64,000 bases of DNA from Leguminivora glycinivorella (lineage: Eukaryota; Arthropoda; Insecta; Lepidoptera; Tortricidae): the NCBI RefSeq assembly GCF_023078275.1, contig NC_062974.1, positions 26,510,110-26,574,109 on the forward strand, written 5' to 3'. The notes under the pieces are model-generated. The model did no database searches and was not told the DNA's origin. It saw only the letters and a list, made by a program, of their open reading frames with translations. Position numbers and translations under genes: made by a program. Of this stretch, positions 43,541-54,933 are shown piece after piece; positions within the stretch are counted from its first letter, which is position 1; each line of letters starts with the position of its first letter.

Positions 43541-43771
43541 CCACACCTCGGACACTGGCGATCAAGTATATGAAAGAGGCGCGTTCCTAGCACACATTCT
43601 AAGCTCGTGTAGGTTAACGCGTACCATGCTTGTATGAATGAGATATGGCAGGTCGACTGTTCGCGTTTTTGACAGGCGGTAACTGTGAGGTAACCGAGAG
43701 GGGCTGGGCGGCACTTTCAGCGGGGAGCGGGAGTGGCCATACTGTACGATAATACTCTTTATTATACTGTG
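43541..43771 (+). repeat. Dispersed 228 bp repeat, copy 2
   Basis: Same as 9089-9316, with the complete ACCTCGGACACTGGCGATCA start and TTATTATACTGTG end. Confidence 0.75.
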
Positions 43772-43852
43772 ACAATACTATATTTCTACTGGACATTCTT
43801 ATGGTTGATGAGTTCACGTCACAAGCGCGCGATTGGTCGTATATTAGACTTA

Positions 43853-43951
43853 CCCCCTTATTCATAAACGTACTATAAAGTTATCAAGCCGATGAAGTTA
43901 CTTTGTCTTTTTCTATCACACTAATACGTCGGAAAGGGGACAAACGAAATT
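43853..43951. mobile_element. MITE, TTCATAAACGTACAC family, truncated
   Basis: Left TA-flanked end and body as in 12629-12768, but the right arm is lost after CAAACGAAATT. Confidence 0.65.
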
Positions 43952-44289
43952 AGTGCACAGTGGTGTTAGTTGTCAAAGCGGACCCCAGGCTCCCATGAGC
44001 CGTGGCAAATGCCGGGATAACGCAAGGAGGATGATGGTGTTATATAGACACCATTGTCTGGCACCATTTTATTGTAGATGCCCATATGTCACGTCCTTAC
44101 GAAGTAATATATAAGTCAATGGAATAAAACGCTATAAAATCATATGGGTGGTGCTTAATTTCGCTTTTTTGCCACTGTTGAGCTTCGTTGGCAATCGGCA
44201 CGGAATCCATTTACATAACAAATGCTATGTTTGCTATGCTTAGATCTAAGATTATTGTTAGTAAGATGATGTTTACTGGTGCATAAGTA

Positions 44290-44424
44290 TAGCTTGGCAA
44301 AATAGTAGAAAAGAAAAAGGGGCAACGTGGTAGTGTCGTGTCGTCCCGTTTTATCACACTATTTTGAAAGGGACAGCACTAGGATGTTGCGACTTTTTAA
44401 TTTCTACTCTTTTTTGTCATACTG
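44290..44424. mobile_element. Imperfect foldback
   Basis: AAAATAGTAGAAAAGAAAAA and GGGGCAAC pair imperfectly with GTTGCGACTTTTT and TTTCTACTCTTTT. Confidence 0.45.
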
Positions 44425-44510
44425 TAAAATAAATACCTAGCATACCAGCAAATAATGAGTACTTAATAGTCAGTAAAATTTATGATTTTGATAACTTAGC
44501 ATGATCAATG

Positions 44511-44633
44511 TAAGGTGCATTAGGGTAATTCCGAATGACAGAAATGCTCGAAAAAATCCGAAAGGGGAATCTTGATATGATGGAAATAATGGCGATTTTT
44601 ATGCGACTTTCGGAAGTACCCTAATGCACCTTA
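44511..44633. mobile_element. MITE, TAAGGTGCATTAGGGTA ends
   Basis: TAAGGTGCATTAGGGTA and TACCCTAATGCACCTTA form 17 bp perfect terminal repeats; 123 bp. Confidence 0.8.
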
Positions 44634-45174
44634 ATTCGAATATTTTTCTGTTTTTTTTCTTCAGTCATTAACTATCATCATATTCATCATGTTCTTAAAT
44701 TAGACCTCTTACGTCCCCATAAGTTCGGCGGAATTGATATCCCTATCAGAAAGTGGTTTAATCTATGTAAGTATGGCCAATTTTCTCGGAAGTTTATAGA
44801 CCAACTATCGAAATCAAAAGGCAGAACCACTGTTATTCTACTTGTTCTAAAACTTAAAAACCAATTTTTTCGTGAACTCTACTTTCATAACAATACGTAC
44901 TAGCAGGAGATCATTTGTAATTGGTTAAAGGTATGAGAATAGCATTGCGGAGTCTGTTTATTTCAAAATTAGAGATTAGTTATTAATAAAAACATCTGTT
45001 TGGCGGGAGACGCTACGTTTATCATTTTTATACAAAAAGTGTGCCGATGCCGCTAATGTATGGCTATTCGTACTTCGTACCTACATAACGTAAAAATAGC
45101 AATGGCAGAATAGGCACAATGATATTGACCTAATCAGACTTTTCTATAAGAGTTTTAGTCCTGGATGCTAGATT

Positions 45175-45281
45175 TTTAAGCCAGATCTCATCCATCCATA
45201 CTTCTTCCCTAAAATCGGGGGTGGAAGTTTGTATGGAGGATGTTGAACGCGAGCGAAGCCGCGGGCAAAAGCTAGTAGAAC
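45175..45281 (-). repeat. SINE-like (GCCCGCGGCTTCG) fragment, minus
   Basis: Reads CTAGCTTTTGCCCGCGGCTT on the minus strand. Confidence 0.65.
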
Positions 45282-45781
45282 CAAAAACCTACTCGGGGTT
45301 GATTTTATAAAAAAAATTTGCCGACAATAATCCAATGTCAGTTTATTAAAAAAACTCGTCTCTCCTCAAAACCGAGTGAAAGTGGAGGAATGCCGTTTGA
45401 TTTGGCGGTAGCAGTTGTGTAATATATGTCACACGGTGAAGAGAGCGTGCATAATATACACTAATCAAATGTACACAGCTATTGGACAGGTTTCCCTAAG
45501 CTTTCGAGAAAGAGACGAATGGGAATTGTAATTATTACTTATTAACCTTTCATCAACATGTGTTCGCGTCCGTATTTCTGTGTTTTTGTTTAAAAGTGCT
45601 GGTTTTATGACTAAAAATCTAATTTTTAAGCCAAATATATTTAAAATGTCTTTTTAGGTAACGACATAAAGCCATTAACAATTTTTCTTTTTCTTTCTTT
45701 TGACCTCAGAAATGCGCTGTTAAAATCTTACACGATGTAGTGTACGATGCAGCAAAATTTAAAGTTAATAGCCTAAGCTAT

Positions 45782-45913
45782 ACTCTGTCAAACAAGTCTG
45801 TCAGTAAATATAAACAAAGAAAACTAAATGCATCCTTTTCTTTAGGGTGCTAGAGAAAAGGATACCTATAGTTTTCTTTGTTCTTATTTACTAACAGATT
45901 TGTTTGACAGAGT
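45782..45913. mobile_element. MITE, ACTCTGTCAAAC family, copy 2
   Basis: 132 bp, the same length and structure as 2844-2975. Confidence 0.8.
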
Positions 45914-46499
45914 GTAGCAGTGAATATGATAGTCCGTCACATTCAGCATGTCACAGTTTCATGATATTTTGTTGCTTAGCCTGGCCGAACTCTGTCTAGA
46001 TATCTTAGTAGCGGTAAAAACGAGCTAACAAATCTCACCCAATAAATTTCAAAACACAAGTTCCTTGCAGAAAATCAAATTAAAAACGCCAGGCACGTTC
46101 TAGCGCTGATAGCGAACGAAACGCGATTTATTGGCCGATGTTATTACAGCCAATTTAATTAGCTGGTCATACGGTAGGTGCAACTAAACGCAATCGGGTA
46201 AAACCTAGTCCACACTGGCCGTAACATTTTTTAATAAAAAAAATAAAAATAACTAAATGCCGAATTTAAACTTGGACACTGATCAAAATAAACGAAGAAA
46301 TAAACGTCACGACTTTTGGCATATTTATATCATAACAATATATACACATTTATCATATGAATTGTTTGACGTTTGTCGGTGTTCGATAGTTATCATAATT
46401 GATAAGCGTTCGAGTTACTGAGTTCGATAGTTTACCCGAATGAAGCGAATAAATCTACATAAAAGACCACTTTTTAATTTTTTCTTCGCTTAATCCATA

Positions 46500-46675
46500 G
46501 GTACTAATATTATAAATGGGAAAGCGTGTGTCTGTTCGTTTGTCCGTCTTTCGCGGCCAAACAGAGCGACGAATTGTCGTGATTTTTTAAGTAGATATAG
46601 TTGAAGGGATGGAGAGTGACGTAGGCTACGTTTTGTCTCTTTCTAACGCGTGCGAAGCTGCGGGAAAAGCTAGTC
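46500..46675 (-). repeat. SINE-like (GCCCGCGGCTTCG family), minus
   Basis: A full short copy, from ACTAGCTTTTCCCGCAGCTT to TATAATATTAGTACC on the minus strand. Confidence 0.75.
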
Positions 46676-47021
46676 TCTGATAAAATAAAAATGATTTATT
46701 TTCCAATTAAACATGTTTATATTTCCCTAATAATAATTGACGATTGAATGTCTCGGGTGTCGCTTAAAGCAGACAAAATTTTTCTTCTTTTTTTTACCAT
46801 TTTGTGGTTAATTTTTTATTTAGTTTTGGTTTTAGGATGTTAAAACATTTCTACATTACGATAAATCTGTTCCGTGCGTATAACTTATTCGATGAGAAGG
46901 AATAGCGGATAATTTATAAGAGTTTGTGCAGTGGTATTTTCGACTTCGTTTAATTTTCATTTGCTCACCCTACGATTTATGGAAATATATCTAAGTTCTA
47001 TGTATAAGTGTGTATTATGTA

Positions 47022-47203
47022 CTAGCTTTTGCCCGCGGCTTCGCTCGCGTTAGAAAGAGACAAAAAGTAGCCTATGTCACTCTCCATCCCTTCAACTATC
47101 TCCACTTAAAAATCACGTCAATTCGACGCTCCGTTTTGCCGTGAAAGACGGACAAACAAACAGACACACACACTTTTAATTTATAATATTAGTCTGGATG
47201 GAT
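47022..47203 (+). repeat. SINE-like (GCCCGCGGCTTCG family), best plus copy
   Basis: From ACTAGCTTTTGCCCGCGGCT through CTCCATCCCTTCAACTATCT and CCGTGAAAGACGGACAAACA to TTTATAATATTAGTCTGGAT; about 182 bp. Confidence 0.75.
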
Positions 47204-47381
47204 GTTATTATCATCCGCAGTGTAACCTGTCCCTAACAATAACAAACGCCCGTTTATCTGTCTTCGCCCCCCGAGTTCCCGACATCGATCATCGACCAGG
47301 AAGCCAGGAACTCTAGTATTATGGGGGGTTTTCTGTTACTTATATTTCTAGACGTTAACTTTCGTGAGACATGTTTGAGGA

Positions 47382-47614
47382 CGGGGGCCGATTTTTGAAT
47401 CTCGGCCATTGATTTCGTGAAATTCATTCAATGATATGTACCTCCACTACTAGCGATTTAAATTTTACTAGCAGAATCGAAAACAATTGGTCATTTACCA
47501 CTATTAGTTTTAAAATTACTAGCCGTCCTTTTTCAAAAATAACATTACGTCGTTTTCCACAGACTTTCGAACGGCGAATTCGTGCGTTCGAAATTCAAAA
47601 ATCGGGGTCTCCTA
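47382..47614. mobile_element. MITE, GCCGATTTTTGAATCTC family, copy 2
   Basis: GGGGGCCGATTTTTGAAT / ATTCAAAAATCGGGG ends. Confidence 0.65.
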
Positions 47615-48242
47615 AACTTTATTACTCGAAACATGTCGCAAGCTTAATTATATTATTATTGATTCAATATTTTAATATTTCTTTCCAGTTCAAAACGACT
47701 TGATAAAAAAATTCAATCGACAGAAATATTGAAATTAATTTATTCTTGTACTAAATTTTACCCAAGACAAGAAACAATTTCTATGCTTTAATTTTTTTAA
47801 CTTATTAACGTCGTTGGCAGACGTTTCTGCGGGCGACAAGTTTAACTAAAATAAATATTAAAAAATATATACTTTCTATTTGTAAAGATTTACAATGTTC
47901 ATAACTATTCCGAATTTCAAGTTGATAGTTCTTGAGATATTTAGTAATGTGACAGACGGACAGAGTCGCACCATAAGGGTACCTTTTGTATATTTTTGGT
48001 ACTGAGCCCTATAAATGCTCCCAGTAGTTGCTAAAGTCCCTATAAAATTTTCTTGAGCTTATGGGGCTTGTAAATTTATGTAAGCATAGTCCTTAAATAT
48101 TATTTATTTACTTTATCTAAACAAAAGTCTAAGAAAAATGCCGCAACGATGGGATCAAAATATTTGAGCCAGCGTCCAATTAGCATGCAAGGTTTTGACG
48201 CTAGATGGCGCGATAGGCTGTGCACACACGCGTTAAGGCATT

Positions 48243-48716
48243 TGCTATTTATTTAAATAGTATTTTATGCAACAGGCGTTTAAAGGAGGTCAAAAAAGAC
48301 GAGTGGCGTGGGTAACAATTTGAGGCGAAGCCGAAAATTGTTATTAAGACGCCACGTATATTTTTTGACTCAGTTAAACACCGTTGCATACAATACTTTT
48401 TCTACGACCATGCACTTACTTTTGAATAGTTTTCTAGAATAACTTTCGTGAAATTCGCACTGTTTCCTATAAGTATTTTGACTTGTCCTATGCAATGTTT
48501 CTGCACTCACCCTGTCACTCGCACTCCCCCGCGCCGCCGCCCGCCCCCGGCCGGCGCCCCGCGGCCCGCTATATCCCTTAAAACAATGCTTTAAGAGCTA
48601 TATCGTATGCGTGGGTGCGCGGGGCGCCGGCCGGGGGCGGGCATCTTTTATGTAGGGTTTTAACGATCTATGCACGACACGGTAAATGACGAATAACAAC
48701 ACGGGAGTAGAAAAAA
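48243..48716 (-). repeat. Dispersed ~480 bp repeat with GC-rich hairpin, copy 2
   Basis: The reverse complement of 22278-22757, including the two CCGCCCGCCCCCGGCCGGCG-type arms. Confidence 0.75.
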
Positions 48717-48746
48717 TAATTTTTGTATCTCTGGCTAAACAAAGTG

Positions 48747-48794
48747 CGTTTTCACATTATCCGATCCGATATCGGATCGGATAATGTGAAAACG
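48747..48794. mobile_element. 48 bp perfect palindrome, minimal Harbinger-like MITE
   Basis: Two terminal arms (CGTTTTCACATTATCCGATC and complement) are joined with no internal sequence. It is identical to the termini of the 696 bp element at 31562-32257. Confidence 0.85.
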
Positions 48795-49719
48795 GCCTAA
48801 AGTGAACCGATTTAATAAATATTTAAAATTTTTGATTTATTACTGAAACCTTTTACAATCTAAACGGTCTGTAACCTCTTTCGTTGCTTCTTACTCTCGC
48901 ATTTGTAAATAGAGTACCTCTATCTAAGGAGCAAAGCTTTTTCATTGCGAAGTAGATACCTTACCTACTAAGTTCATGTCTTTCAAGCTAGATATAGCAT
49001 AAAGTATTTTATCCGTCTGTTCACTGCCACTCTAGGTAATATTAGAGCGCAACTTCGACTGGAAGGAGGCTAAGCTCCTGTGATTCTTAAACAAGCATCG
49101 AACATCCCAACCTTACCTCGAGCCCACACCCCGCCACGCATTCCCCCCTTTAACAATTTAATTCGTCCGTTTAGCCACTCCCGCGCAGATAATCAACCCT
49201 TTGTTCCACCAGCTTCATAAAGATAATTGTTCCCTAAGAATCCATACTCAAACACAAAGTCCCAACTAACTAACTACTCCTTAGTGAGATACAACCTTGT
49301 GTTATTAAAGTAATACTATTTGTTTTGGAATTCTTTTGTGCGCTTTAAATTAGCTGAGTTTAACTTGTTTACCATAACTTTATCTAATTTTAGCGCGGGA
49401 AGGTGAAATTCCAGGGAAATTCTTTGCAAGGATTTTATAGCGCAGTTTGCGAAAATAATTGCGGGTCTGATAATGCATGTGTTTTCAGGTATTTGCATGT
49501 TTTACTCTATTTTTGCATTTATCTTGGATTTATCTTTTACTAGCTGCGGTTGCGTCTCCAACATACTTCGTTTATGTTTAAGTTTCTGTCTGTATTCTAT
49601 ATACAACATCTCTCTCTCTTTTTTACCTAACCTATTTTGTGTCCCACTGCTGGGCAAAGGCCTGCCCTGTCATCCTCCACGCATCACGATGTACTTAAGT
49701 ACCTGAGTAAAAAAACAGT
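48795..49719. other. No gene seen
   Basis: AT-rich DNA with short open frames only. 49640-49680 contains CTGCTGGGCAAAGGCCTGCC, a short repeat scrap common in lepidopteran intergenic DNA. Confidence 0.45.
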
Positions 49720-49843
49720 AGATCCGATGTCGGATGTAGGACCGATATCCTATATATAAATTATTAAAGGCGCCATCTTTGACATTTGCCATCAACATTC
49801 TTCCCATGTCCGATATCGGATTGGATAATGTGATTCAAACGCT
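49720..49843. mobile_element. Degenerate Harbinger-like MITE
   Basis: GATCCGATGTCGGATGTAGG at the left and GTCCGATATCGGATTGGATA at the right, with the GGCGCCATCTT core of the family. Confidence 0.65.
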
Positions 49844-49862
49844 CTTAGGTCCGGTCACCGGT

Positions 49863-50055
49863 AAACCGGCCAAGAGCGTGTCGGGCCACGCTCAGTGTCG
49901 GGTTCCGTAGTTTTGTGTTTTTTTAAAAACTACTGAATTTATCAAGTCCAAAAAAATTTTCCTAGAAAGTCTTTATAAAGTTCTACTTTTGTGATTTTTT
50001 TCATATTTTTTAGTTCCGTAGTCAAACTATAAGGGTTGATTACGGAACCCTAAAA
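49863..50055 (-). repeat. GGTTCCGTAG repeat, internally deleted
   Basis: Starts CCGGCCAAGAGCGTGTCGGG and jumps after CATATTTTTTAG to the other end, TTACGGAACCCTAAAAA. Confidence 0.75.
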
Positions 50056-50308
50056 AAAATCAGCCGAATTGAGAACCTCCTCCGTTTTTTAAGTGGGTTA
50101 AAAATACCCATTGTAAAACCGGATATCTTACCGTAATCAAAATAAATGCACATCAAAGCCTACGATAACAAGTCGAAGGCCAAGTTTGCAGTCAATTCGA
50201 TCTGTTTGTCACCAAGTGGACTAATTTAGGCAGAATGTAGGCGTTACCACTTTGTCTGAGGAAATACAAGTTCTGATGTCACCGAACAAACTTGCAGTGA
50301 TAAAGATT

Positions 50309-50556
50309 GCTAGCTTTTGCCCGCGACTTCGCTCGCGTTAAATTCCAAAATTGCGGAATGCTCCATACAAACATCACCCCCCCCCCCCCATTTAGGGAAG
50401 TGGGGGTTAGAAAGAAATAAAAAGTAGCCTATGTCACTCTCCAACGCTTCAACTATCTCCACTTAAAAATCACGTCATTTCGTCGCATCGTTTTGCCGTG
50501 AAAGACGGACAAACAAACAGACACACACACTTTCCCATTTATAATATTAGTATGGA
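50309..50556 (+). repeat. SINE-like (GCCCGCGGCTTCG family), plus
   Basis: GCTAGCTTTTGCCCGCGACT to ATAATATTAGTATGGAT, with an inserted CTCCATACAAACATCACCCC segment also seen at 8520-8570 and 45200. Confidence 0.75.
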
Positions 50557-50640
50557 TTTTCTGTTGTTATATTCAAATTAGAAGAGATTAAAGTTAGAAG
50601 GATAAAAAGAAAAGTTAAAGGGAAAATTGTAAAGGTGTAA

Positions 50641-50773
50641 GGCCGTTTTCACATTATCCGATCCGATATCGGATGTCGGAAGCATTTCAATAGAAAAAAT
50701 CCAAGTTGGCGCCTGTAATGTATGGGATATCGGTCCGACATCCGATATCGGATCGGATAATGTGAAAACGAAC
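50641..50773. mobile_element. Harbinger-like MITE, 133 bp
   Basis: Same termini as 31562-32257, with TAA on both sides (50638-50640, 50774-50776). The core GGCGCCTGTAATGTATGGGA is shared with 51914-52046. Confidence 0.85.
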
Positions 50774-51424
50774 TAAGGAATTTGACTGTTTGCATAAATG
50801 CATTATGCGGTGCTAATATTTAACTCAGCCATAAATAATAAATGTATGTGTGAAGTGTGACGAAGAAGAAAAGAGTGTTTCTCACACAAATTTTAATTTC
50901 CTGTACTTTGCTGGTGACAAATTATTGGTGTAGATATTTGTAATATTTGTATGTCCGCTGTACAGTTTCTAATATTTAAACCTGATAAAGAAGATCTGAA
51001 AAAAGGATTTAAACCTGATAATGAAGATGTTTGATAGGTATACCGATTTAAATACAACCAACAACTGTCTTTTCGAAAAGTTCTTGCGCGATGATGGCGC
51101 TATCGCCTAACTTGAAATGAAATAGGAACATTGCATCGTCCAATAAGATTCTTAGTTCATCCATCGTTATTTCAGTATCTAATGCTATCATAAATCTAAC
51201 GATTTAGTAGACACGTATCAAGCTTGCCATAACTCAACGTAACTTGAAACTGATGCTTATCAGACCCGGCACTTCACACCTTCGTGAAATGATAACTTCT
51301 GACCGCGTTGCTGGTTATAGCGAGTAAGGAGTCCAATCTTGTGAGAACTAATTGTAGGTACAAGTTTCTTAGTTTACTTCACGTTTGCTTACATGATGAT
51401 ATGACGTTTTCGATGACGGCGACC

Positions 51425-51810
51425 CTAAATAAGCCTTACAGACGTTTCCTTGCGTGTGCTCTTGTGGCTGGCCAGGCCGAACTTGCTTTTAAATACTGGC
51501 TGGCACGGGTGGCAATAAAGCTCGCCAGCGGAGTTATACGTGTGCACGTAGGAGGGCTTAGGTCTCTTTTTTCGTAATTGGCGCTTTTCATCTAAGGTTT
51601 TGAGGCGGTTATCCTCAAATGCCTTAACACCGTTATAGATGGTAGTTAGCCAAGATGACCTTTTCCCAGCAAGCTCCTCCCAACGCTCATGGTCGATGTC
51701 GTAAGCGTTTAGATGTCGTTTGAGCACGTCCTTGTAGCGCAGGTGCTGACCACCGTGCCTTCGCTTACGCTTAGAGAAGTATGGAAGAGGAAGACATGCT
51801 CCCCAAGTGA
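51425..51810 (-). pseudogene. LINE ORF2 C-terminal fragment with zinc-finger-like end
   Basis: The minus-strand frame contains GGQHLRYKDVLKRHL, then H-E-R-W-E-E-L-A-G-x-R, a lysine/arginine-rich stretch and a C-x2-C ... H ending (YCHPCQPVFKSKFGLASH). This is the usual C-terminus of a common insect non-LTR element. There is no RT core upstream, so it is a truncated copy. Confidence 0.75.
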
Positions 51811-51913
51811 CTAGGATAAGGGCAAGATAATGATTAATGATGATTACATATTCACTCTTTAGACTAAGTATACTGGCGGCCGAGCTGAGAATCAAACTCG
51901 GGTCTCCAGCTTA

Positions 51914-52046
51914 GTCCGTTTTTACATTATCCGATCCGATATCGGATGTTGGAAGGATTTCAATGGAAAAAATCCAAGATGGCGCCTGTAATGTATGGGA
52001 TATCGGTCCTACATCCGATATCGGATCGGATAATGTGAAAACGCAC
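51914..52046. mobile_element. Harbinger-like MITE, 133 bp
   Basis: TTA flanks (51911-51913, 52047-52049); nearly identical to 50641-50773 and exactly the same length. Confidence 0.85.
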
Positions 52047-52049
52047 TTA

Positions 52050-52938
52050 GGCTACACCACCCCTTAAGATATTTTAATTAGATATTCAACTTCAAAATTT
52101 GAAAAAGACGACAGAAAAAAGAGAAAAAGAAATAGTACATTACATCAGAGGCCGGGAAAATGAGGATTTCCGGCCAAGTGGGTATATACGGCCGAGCGAG
52201 CGTGCGAGCGAGGCCGGATAGGGATACGAGGCCGGGAATCCGTTTTCACGCCGAGGCATGTATAGTGCTTTTCTCAAACATACAATGAAATAAAAAAAAA
52301 TGCTCTAAAGGACAATATTTTATAAAAAAAAGTTACTTTGCAGGCCTAGGCCTAAAAAATAATATGAAATCCCTTTACAGTCCTCTCGAGTTGTTGCGCC
52401 CAAAAAGCGATACTTCCCAGCCCATTTTAAGGAACGTAAAGACAATATTTCATTGCATGTTTGAGAAAAGAAGCTTTTTATTTAGAGATTTTTTTAATCA
52501 AAATCTGTGTACAAAATAAATAGTTTATTTTGTTCTTTCTATCTCAGATAAAAAATAATTACAAATAACTCTGGAAAGTCAATAATTCCGTTTATCGGTC
52601 GACTCGCTTATGCTTGGTTGTAATAATGCTAACTCCCAAGTTAGGTAACTGGCGGATTGTGTCACTATGAAGCTCATATAGTGTTTATGTGCCACGTAAT
52701 AGTATTCAAACGATTAAATATGTGAAACGTTAAAAAATACTACCACAATTTTTTCTCGATTTCTTAACTTTTCTTTCCTACAACCGTACTAGAGAACAAG
52801 TAGTGGCAACGATATTGATAGGCCCGCCTGTGCAACGGTTAAGTAGACGTCATAATTTCACCGAAATTGTATTATTCAAATAACATTTGCACCCACAAGA
52901 ATGCCAAAATAGCTACCAACTTAGTTGGCATAACTCGG
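52050..52938. other. No gene seen
   Basis: AT-rich. The GC-richer part at 52150-52260 (GGCCGAGCGAGCGTGCGAGC, AGGCCGGGAATCC) looks like a repeat end, not coding. Confidence 0.45.
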
Positions 52939-53142
52939 TCACACCTCGGACACTGGCAATCAAATATATGAAACAGTCTAAGCTCGTGTAGGGGAACGCG
53001 TCCTATGCTTAGTTATGAGTGAAATATGACAGGTTGACTGTTCGCGTTTTTGACAGGCGGTAACTGAGAGGGGGTGGGAGGCACTTTCAGCGGGGAGCGG
53101 GAGTGGCCATACTGTGCGATAGTACTCTTTATTATACTGTGA
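52939..53142 (+). repeat. Dispersed 228 bp repeat, copy 3 (deleted)
   Basis: Same family as 9089-9316, with an internal deletion after ATATATGAAA. Confidence 0.75.
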
Positions 53143-53728
53143 CTCCGTCATACAATGTAGATAATTTTGAGCATTCAAAATGATAGTCCAAGAAATGTCC
53201 AAATTTTTACTATGACGTCCATATACATATATTATGTACTTAGTTCAGTTTTTCATGAGAAGTGTTCATTACTTACATAGAATAATTTGTAACAATGTAA
53301 GAAAACGCAACACACATTTTTTATATCTCGGTATTAGTACTCATCATAATGCTAAAAAGCATAAAATGTATGTTTGCGTCACTGCCCACGACTTGTAGTA
53401 AAATTTGCCCGATTTCTTATCGCTTTATTATAATTTCCTTTAAAAGTATTCATAAACTTGCGTTTTATACCTTCATGAGATAAGAATAGCACATAGTATA
53501 CTCGTATATTTACAAAGAAAATAGTTTAGCAACAGGTTAAGGTGCAGTAGGTTAAAATACAACGGAGTTTTTAAAACCGTAGTGCAATTTTAGATCACAA
53601 TACGGTTGTCAAAAATTAGGGATTTTGCATGACGATTCGAATCCTAAGATTTTGAGTTTCACTTGATAGAAAAACCTGCAAACAGGTTATCGAAAGTGCA
53701 CTTGTAATTAATATACATATATAGGTAT

Positions 53729-53938
53729 TACTAGCAAACTTCCAACCCCCATTTTAGGTAAGTGAGGGGTTAGGAAGAGACAAAAAGTAGCCTATGTCAC
53801 TCAGCACTCTCCATCCCTTCAACTATCCCCACTTGAAAAACCACGTCAATTCGTCGCTCCGTTTTGCCGTGAAAGACGGACAAACAAACAGACACACACA
53901 CTTTCCTATTTATAATATTAGTATGCTGTATGGATAAT
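53729..53938 (+). repeat. SINE-like (GCCCGCGGCTTCG family), head-deleted
   Basis: Contains CTCCATCCCTTCAACTATCC, CCGTGAAAGACGGACAAACA and the TATAATATTAGTATG end. Confidence 0.7.
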
Positions 53939-53939
53939 C

Positions 53940-54925
53940 TAAATATATAAAAGAAGAAGCTGACTGACTGACTGACTGACTGACTGACTGACTGACTGAC
54001 TGACATATCAACGCACAGCCGAAACCGCTGGTCCTAGAGATTTCAAATTTGGCACGTAGGTTCCTTATGTAGTGTAGAGGAGCACTAAGAAAGGATTTTC
54101 CAAAATTCACCTCCTAAGGGGGTCAAATGGGGGTTCAAAGTTTGTATGGGGAAACAAGATTAGTTTGACTATTTTATTCGAAACTTCACAGGAAGATTCC
54201 TTAAGACATATGACTGAATACGTGTTTCAGGTTTTTTGAAAATTTAACCCCTATAAGAGTGAAAAGGGGGTGATAAAGTCAAAAAATCAATATGGGTATC
54301 GTTTTTATGGTTTATCGGGTCGCTGATCACGATAAATACAACGTTTTTAAAATCTAACGAGGCCGAAGTGAAATAACTTCTCCCCTGTTGTGGTGCAATG
54401 GGGTTTAAATATCAAAAATATATGTAAAAGAAGGTATTGACTGACTGACTGACATATCAACGCACAGCCGAAACCGCTGGTCCTAGAGATGTCAAATTTG
54501 GTACGTAGGTTCCTTATATAGTGTAGAGGAGCACTAAGAAAGGATTTTTCAAAAATCGCCTCCTAAGGGGCTCAAATAGGGGTTCAAAGTTTGTATGGGG
54601 AAACAAGATTAGTTTGACTATTTTATACGAAACTTCATAGGAGGATTCCTAAAGACATATGACTAAATACATGTTTCAGGTTTTTTGAAAATTTGACCTC
54701 TAAAGGGGTGCAAAGGGGGTAAAGTCAAAAACACAATATGGGTTTGGGTATCGTTTTTAAGGTTTATCGGGTGGCTGATCACGATAAATAGAACGATTTT
54801 AAAATCTAATGAGGTGGAAAAGTAATTTTCTCCCCTGTTGTAGTGTTATTAGGGTTAAAATATCCAAAATAGCCATAAGAGGAGCACTAAGAAAGGATTT
54901 TTCAAAGTTCACCTCCTAGCATGAT
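53940..54925 (+). repeat. Tandem ~475 bp units with (CTGA)n
   Basis: Unit 1 53940-54411, unit 2 54412-54866 and the start of a third from 54867. Each has (ACTG)n, ATCAACGCACAGCCGAAACC, TCCTAGAGAT and CTCCCCTGTTGT. The third unit breaks off at CACCTCCTAGCATG, just before the hexanucleotide array. Confidence 0.8.
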
Positions 54926-54933
54926 AATTTGAC

